Positions 6,661-10,172 of a DNA stretch of 10,172 nt are shown here, in pieces; position 1 is the first letter of the stretch, and the number at the start of each line of letters is the position of its first letter. A model generated the notes under the pieces. The model worked only from the letters and a program-made list of their open reading frames with translations. It made no database searches and was not told where the DNA came from. The stretch is taken from positions 1 to 10,172 of the forward strand of contig JAUILW010000084.1 in the NCBI GenBank assembly GCA_030432795.1. Direction: 5' to 3'. This DNA comes from Gammaproteobacteria bacterium (GTDB taxonomy: Bacteria > Pseudomonadota > Gammaproteobacteria > Pseudomonadales > Azotimanducaceae). The translations under genes were made by a program, and so were the position numbers.

Positions 6661-8121
6661 CTAGCTGGTGGCTTCCATCAACGCCGTTCGCAGATCGCGA
6701 ATGCGTTGATCTATCTGCGCGCGCAGGCGGTGGTCGGCGCGGCTCACCAGCCGCTGTGCGTATTCCAGGTGTTGTATGGCTCGCGAGTAGCCGCCGTGCA
6801 GCACGAAGTATTCGGCACGCGCCCGGTGCACGGCGATGACGTCGCCGGCAAGGCCTGCCGTCTCGGCCAGGTTGTACCACACGTTCACGTCCTGGCGACG
6901 CACCAGGCTCTGTCGCTCAAGCACAGCTTGCGCCTCGGAGAAGCGCTTTTCTCCAACCAGCGCATCGGCATAGAGCAGGGTCAGCGGTGTGTTGTCCGGA
7001 TTGATGACGAGCTGGTGGCTCAACAGTTTCGCTGCCTCGCCGAACTTCTCGGCTGCCACGAGGGCTTCGGCGTGGGTGGCGATGTAGAGAATGTTCTGAC
7101 GGTCGCTGCCGTGCAGGGATTCGGTGACCGCCAGCGCGCGGTCATGGTCGCCGGCTTTCGATAGCGCAAGCGCCAGACCGTACTCCGCGGCCAGATCGCC
7201 CGGGTTATCGGCTAGGGCCTTTTCGAACTGCTTGACCACCGCATTTGCGTCGGCTGCGTATTTGACCTGCACACGGCTGCGCATGAGTCCATAGTCCAGG
7301 TCCCCGAGCTGGCGACCGCGGCGATCCGCGTCATAGGAAAATTCCCTCGCCTGCTGGCGGGCGTCGCTCACCCGCGATTCAGACAACGGGTGGGTGAGGA
7401 GGAACTCCGGTGGCCGGCGGGTGAAGCGGTAGGCTTGGCCCATACGCTCGAACATGCGACCCATACCGTCAGGATCGAGCCCGGAACGCACCAGCGTGCT
7501 CATGCCGATGCGATCCGCCTCCTGTTCGCGGGTGCGGCTGTATCGTAGCTGCCGCGCCTGGCTGGCGGCCTGCGCTGTGGAAAGTGCAGCCAGGCCTGCG
7601 TCACCGCCACCCAGGGCGCCGATGGCGATCGCCGCAACGAGTGCCGCAAGGGTAGGCAGGGCCTGCGCCCGCGACTCCTCGATGCCGCGCGCGAAGTGGC
7701 GTTGCGAGAGGTGTGCCAGCTCATGGGCGATGACAGAGGAATACTCGTGCACGTCCTGAGCGTGCAGCAGCAGCCCCGCGTTGATGCCCACCACACCGCC
7801 TGGTGCGGCGAAGGCGTTGATCTCCTCGCTGTCGATCAGCACGGTGGAGAGCACACGCTCGCGCAGTTGCGAGTGTGTGGCGAGCTGGCTCATGTGCACA
7901 TCGACGTAGTAGTTGAGGATGGGGTCGCTCACCGTTGGCAGTCCGGCGTGGATCTGCTTTAGGAAGTCTTCGCCGATACGGCGCTCCATCTCCGGCGAGA
8001 TGATGCCGGAAGACGCATCGCCCAGATCCGGGATCTGCAGGTCCTCATTAGCACCAATGGGCGCAGCCACGAGTGCCGCCGCCAAGGTCCAGCCGAGTAG
8101 CGATGTTCTGAGATGGTTCAT
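6661..8121 (-). CDS. bepA: BepA-type periplasmic M48 metalloprotease with TPR domain
   Basis: BepA (YfgC) is a periplasmic zinc protease and chaperone that helps LptD assembly and degrades stalled outer-membrane proteins. From the chosen ATG the protein has 486 residues, close to the 487 of E. coli. A signal peptide (MNHLRTSLLGW, then Ala-rich) ends near residue 24. The catalytic motif is H133-E-L-A-H137 in VIAHELAHLSQRH. The third zinc ligand lies in the EQEADRIG motif (about E201). The regulatory His of the LLTHPLSESR loop is present (H244). A glycine/alanine-rich stretch (about 157-190) matches the membrane-contact region. The rest (about 295-485) consists of TPR-like helical pairs. A longer start at 8172 would bury the signal peptide and overlap the divergent promoter. 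There is no Shine-Dalgarno before 8121. E. coli bepA is likewise divergent from perM. Confidence 0.95.
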   Translation of the reverse strand: MNHLRTSLLGWTLAAALVAAPIGANEDLQIPDLGDASSGIISPEMERRIGEDFLKQIHAGLPTVSDPILNYYVDVHMSQLATHSQLRERVLSTVLIDSEEINAFAAPGGVVGINAGLLLHAQDVHEYSSVIAHELAHLSQRHFARGIEESRAQALPTLAALVAAIAIGALGGGDAGLAALSTAQAASQARQLRYSRTREQEADRIGMSTLVRSGLDPDGMGRMFERMGQAYRFTRRPPEFLLTHPLSESRVSDARQQAREFSYDADRRGRQLGDLDYGLMRSRVQVKYAADANAVVKQFEKALADNPGDLAAEYGLALALSKAGDHDRALAVTESLHGSDRQNILYIATHAEALVAAEKFGEAAKLLSHQLVINPDNTPLTLLYADALVGEKRFSEAQAVLERQSLVRRQDVNVWYNLAETAGLAGDVIAVHRARAEYFVLHGGYSRAIQHLEYAQRLVSRADHRLRAQIDQRIRDLRTALMEATS

Positions 8122-8131
8122 GCCGAGGATG

Positions 8132-8137
8132 ATATTA
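8132..8137 (-). promoter_or_regulatory. Candidate -10 box for bepA
   Basis: TAATAT on the minus strand lies 10 bases before the bepA ATG (8121). Initiation at the usual distance would leave a leader of only a few bases, which fits the missing Shine-Dalgarno. The -35 region is poor. Confidence 0.35.
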
Positions 8138-8145
8138 GAAGCGTC

Positions 8146-8163
8146 TGCTGAATGCGTGCTGAA
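8146..8163. repeat. TGCTGAA direct repeat in the bepA/tusA divergent region
   Basis: TGCTGAA occurs at 8146-8152 and again at 8157-8163, an 11-base period close to one helical turn. Both copies lie between the two candidate -10 boxes, in the middle of the divergent intergenic region. Such an arrangement can mark a regulator site shared by both genes, but a heptamer pair may also be chance. Confidence 0.3.
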
Positions 8164-8176
8164 CCGGCGCATGGCA

Positions 8177-8182
8177 TATACT
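8177..8182 (+). promoter_or_regulatory. Candidate -10 box for the tusA-perM operon
   Basis: TATACT is one base from the TATAAT consensus and ends six bases before the ATG at 8189. Transcription would then start at or next to the A of that ATG, giving a leaderless message. No clear -35 hexamer stands 16-18 bases upstream. Confidence 0.4.
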
Positions 8183-8188
8183 CAGCGC

Positions 8189-8428
8189 ATGGAGAATTCC
8201 ACTGAAGAATCGCTGCTCGATGCCACCGGTCTGACCTGCCCGATGCCGTTGCTCAAGGCCAAACGCGCCCTCAATGGTCTTCAGGCGGGCGCGTTGTTGC
8301 GCGTGCGGGCCACAGACCCCGGTTCTGTTCGGGATTTCGAGGTGTTCGCCCGGCAGAGCGGCCATACGCTGCTCGAATCCTCTGAGGCCGACGGCGTGTA
8401 CAACTACCTGCTGCAGAAGAAAGCTTGA
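8189..8428 (+). CDS. tusA: TusA-family sulfur carrier protein (SirA-like)
   Basis: This is a small 79-residue cytoplasmic protein of the TusA/SirA family, which carries persulfide sulfur on one cysteine. The conserved N-terminal motif is LDATGLTCPMPLLKAK with Cys17 as the likely sulfur-bearing residue. The C-terminal GVYNYLLQKK strand is also typical. True E. coli TusA has CPEP, whereas this one has CPMPLLKAK. That form and the position between bepA and perM suggest the Pseudomonas PA1006 type, which from memory is linked to molybdenum homeostasis and nitrate respiration rather than only tRNA thiolation. The gene symbol is therefore at family level. The ATG at 8189 is preferred; an in-frame ATG at 8171 would add MAYTQR but lies upstream of the best -10 box. 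No Shine-Dalgarno precedes either. The stop overlaps the next gene's start. Confidence 0.9.
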   Translation: MENSTEESLLDATGLTCPMPLLKAKRALNGLQAGALLRVRATDPGSVRDFEVFARQSGHTLLESSEADGVYNYLLQKKA

Positions 8429-9522
8429 GATTTCTTGAGGTCATCAGTGGCTGGATCAACCGCCACTTCTCCAACGAGGAAGCCATCTATCTGGTGGTAT
8501 TGGTGGTTGTTGCTTTTCTCATTCTCTTCACCCTGGGAGGGGTGCTGGCGCCAGTGCTCACTGGCCTCGTGCTCGCTTTCCTGCTGCAGGGGCTGGTCAA
8601 ACGGCTCAAGGCAGCGCGCGTACCCGAAGGTCTGGCGGTAGCGCTGACGTTTCTGCTCTTCCTCGGCGGTCTGGTGGCGCTGGTATTGTTTGTTGGGCCG
8701 CTGGTCTGGCGGCAGATGCGAGCGCTGGTGGATGCGCTGCCACAGCTCATCGTGCGGCTGCGCGAAGTGGCGCAGGATCTGACGGAGGCGTTTCCCGATT
8801 ACATCACCGAGCGCCAGGTGCAGACCTGGGTAGACCTGGCCGCTGGGGAGCTCGGTAACTGGAGCGGCAGCGCGGTGGAACTGGCTCTCGAACAGGTGCC
8901 CGGCCTCGTGGGTTTGCTCATCTACGTGGTGCTGGTGCCGATTTCCGTGTTTTTCTTCCTCAAGGACCGGGAGAGCCTGATGGCCTGGTTCCTGTCCCTG
9001 CTGCCGAAGCAGCGACCGCTCCTCACCCGGGTAGGGGACGAGATGAACGACCAGCTCGGCAATTACGTGCGCGGCAAGTTCATCGAGATCCTCATCGTCG
9101 GCTCCGTAACCTTTGTTACCTTCACCGTGCTCGGCCTCAACTACGCCGCACTGCTCGGCGTTCTGGTCGGCGTCAGCGTGTTGATCCCATTCGTCGGTGC
9201 GGCGGTAGTGACCATACCCGTGGCGCTGGTGGCCATGCTGCAGTTCGGCTGGTCCTGGGATCTGGCGGTGGTGATGACGGCCTACGCCATCATTCAGGCA
9301 CTGGATGGCAACGTGCTGGTGCCGTTGCTGTTCTCCGAGGCGGTAGACCTGCACCCCATCACCATCATCATCGCCGTACTCGCCTTTGGCGGCCTGTGGG
9401 GCGTGTGGGGTGTATTTTTCGCCATCCCGTTGGCAACGCTGGTCAAGGCGATCTACAACGCCTGGCCACGGGCGGACGATCCGCCGCCTGAGGCGCAAGC
9501 GGCGCCAGACATGCCGGCCTGA
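8425..9522 (+). CDS. perM: PerM / AI-2E transporter family membrane protein
   Basis: This is a 365-residue inner-membrane protein of the AI-2E exporter (formerly UPF0118) family, whose members include TqsA, Na+/H+ antiporter-like proteins and PerM. Hydrophobic segments lie at about 21-57, 69-95, 156-179, 218-236, 239-271, 280-302 and 310-345. A soluble helical stretch lies at about 96-155. Family motifs are GNYVRGKFIEILIVG, SVLIPFVGA and VDLHPITIIIAVLAFGGLWGVWGVFFAIPLA. E. coli PerM is of similar length and sits beside bepA, which supports this name over other paralogues; its transported substrate is not settled. The start is TTG at 8425, overlapping the tusA stop as TTGA, with a purine-rich AGAAGAAAG before it. 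The next in-frame Met is near residue 98, inside the second hydrophobic block's end, so TTG is the sensible start. Confidence 0.88.
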   Translation: MRFLEVISGWINRHFSNEEAIYLVVLVVVAFLILFTLGGVLAPVLTGLVLAFLLQGLVKRLKAARVPEGLAVALTFLLFLGGLVALVLFVGPLVWRQMRALVDALPQLIVRLREVAQDLTEAFPDYITERQVQTWVDLAAGELGNWSGSAVELALEQVPGLVGLLIYVVLVPISVFFFLKDRESLMAWFLSLLPKQRPLLTRVGDEMNDQLGNYVRGKFIEILIVGSVTFVTFTVLGLNYAALLGVLVGVSVLIPFVGAAVVTIPVALVAMLQFGWSWDLAVVMTAYAIIQALDGNVLVPLLFSEAVDLHPITIIIAVLAFGGLWGVWGVFFAIPLATLVKAIYNAWPRADDPPPEAQAAPDMPA

Positions 9523-9561
9523 CGCTGGTACCATGCGCGCGTTTTGTCCTTGGATAACGAG
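9523..9561. other. Short gap between perM and dapA
   Basis: The 39 bases hold an 8-bp palindrome TGGTACCA (9526-9533) and a weak GGA ribosome binding site (9552-9554) seven bases before the dapA ATG. I see no convincing promoter or terminator, so dapA may be read through from tusA-perM. Confidence 0.45.
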
Positions 9562-10172
9562 ATGTTGAGGGGAAGCATCGTTGCCCTGGTAACGCCGATG
9601 ACGCCGTCCGGTGACGTCGACTGGCAGGCGCTCGACCGGCTTCTGGCCTGGCACCTGGAGCAGGGAACCCATGGCATCGTGCCCATGGGCACGACAGGCG
9701 AGTCGGCCACGCTCGATACCGGGGAACATCTGGAAGTCATCAAGCGGACCATAGCCGTGGTTGCCGGGCAGGTGCCGGTGATCGCCGGTACTGGCAGCAA
9801 CTCCACGGCGGAAGCCATTCACCAGACGCTCGAGGCGCAGAAATTCGGCGCCGATGCATGCCTTCTCGTCTCGCCGTACTACAACCGACCTTCCCAGGAG
9901 GGCATCTACCAGCACTACAAGGCGATCGCCGAGGCGACAGACGTGCCGCTGGTGCTCTACAACGTGCCGCCGCGCACGGCGCGGGATATGGAAGCCGAAA
10001 CCGTTGCCCGGCTGTCGCACATCGACGGCATCATCGGCATCAAGGAGGCCTGTGGAGACGCGGAGCGGATCGGTGCAATCCGCGCGCTGGTGGATGATTC
10101 GTTCATCCTGTTGTCTGGCGAAGATGCGCAGACGTTCCGGATGATGGAGCTGGGTGCAGTCGGCACTATCTC
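9562..10172 (+). CDS. dapA: 4-hydroxy-tetrahydrodipicolinate synthase DapA, 5' part (3' end outside window)
   Basis: DapA condenses pyruvate with aspartate semialdehyde, the first committed step to diaminopimelate and lysine, in the cytoplasm. The frame opens at ATG 9562 and is still open at the window end (203 codons plus two bases); the family length is about 292 residues. From this start the residues fall on E. coli numbering exactly: T44-T45 in GTTGES, Y107 in SPYYNRP, Y133 and R138 in YNVPPRT, and the Schiff-base lysine K161 in GIKEA. The N terminus MLRGSIVALVTPM mirrors E. coli MFTGSIVAIVTPM, which confirms the start. It begins 39 bases after perM on the same strand. Confidence 0.97.
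   Translation, partial: MLRGSIVALVTPMTPSGDVDWQALDRLLAWHLEQGTHGIVPMGTTGESATLDTGEHLEVIKRTIAVVAGQVPVIAGTGSNSTAEAIHQTLEAQKFGADACLLVSPYYNRPSQEGIYQHYKAIAEATDVPLVLYNVPPRTARDMEAETVARLSHIDGIIGIKEACGDAERIGAIRALVDDSFILLSGEDAQTFRMMELGAVGTI

Noticed and set aside
8122..8172. Upstream extension of bepA by 17 residues
   Set aside because: It would precede a normal signal peptide and run through the divergent promoter region; 486 residues from 8121 fits the family length.
7913..8188. Long N-terminal extension of the TusA-like frame
   Set aside because: It is antisense to the bepA 5' end, and TusA-family proteins are about 80 residues long, which fits the ATG at 8189.
8404..10020. 538-codon open frame on the minus strand across perM and dapA
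   Set aside because: It is antisense to two clearly recognised genes, is very rich in His, Gln, Arg and Gly, and shows no family resemblance. It is a shadow of GC-rich codon use.
1..10172. tRNA, rRNA, CRISPR, insertion sequence or phage remains
   Set aside because: No cloverleaf-like sequence, regularly spaced repeats, transposase or integrase signatures or terminal inverted repeats were seen on either strand.

Overview
The window looks like chromosomal DNA of a GC-rich Gram-negative proteobacterium, most likely a gammaproteobacterium. The visible NadA, BepA, TusA-like, PerM and DapA proteins align well with Escherichia coli and Pseudomonas types, and their catalytic residues sit at almost the same residue numbers. 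A CYP153-type cytochrome P450 is typical of alkane- or fatty-acid-oxidising bacteria such as marine hydrocarbon degraders. The genus cannot be set from the sequence alone. Coding density is very high. I see no insertion sequence, integrase, CRISPR array, tRNA or rRNA.

Layout. Positions 1-831 (+) are the C-terminal three quarters of quinolinate synthase (nadA), cut by the window edge. A 23-base gap with a strong ribosome binding site leads to a CYP153-like P450 at 855-2075 (+). It converges, across only 15 bases, on a two-gene efflux operon on the minus strand. That operon has an RND inner-membrane pump first (6480-3361, GTG start) and its periplasmic adaptor second (3356-2091), four bases apart. 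A 180-base gap (6481-6660) holds the pump's upstream region, with a 7-bp dyad and a sigma-54-like motif. Next, on the minus strand, is a BepA-type periplasmic M48 metalloprotease with TPRs (8121-6661). It is divergent from a TusA-family protein (8189-8428, +), which overlaps a PerM/AI-2E-type membrane protein (8425-9522, +) that has a TTG start. The window ends inside dapA (9562 to past 10172, +).

How the genes fit together. nadA (NAD synthesis), bepA, tusA-like, perM and dapA (lysine/diaminopimelate synthesis) form a housekeeping neighbourhood that I recall as conserved in Pseudomonas and, in part (perM-bepA), in E. coli. The P450 and the RND pump pair look like an accessory block set between nadA and bepA. 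A joint role in oxidation and export of hydrophobic compounds is possible but is inference. No ferredoxin, ferredoxin reductase or outer-membrane channel is present to complete either system.

I did not find a clearly new multi-gene system. The points most worth a second look are the control region of the RND operon, the apparently leaderless divergent starts of bepA and tusA, and the accessory block inside a housekeeping locus.
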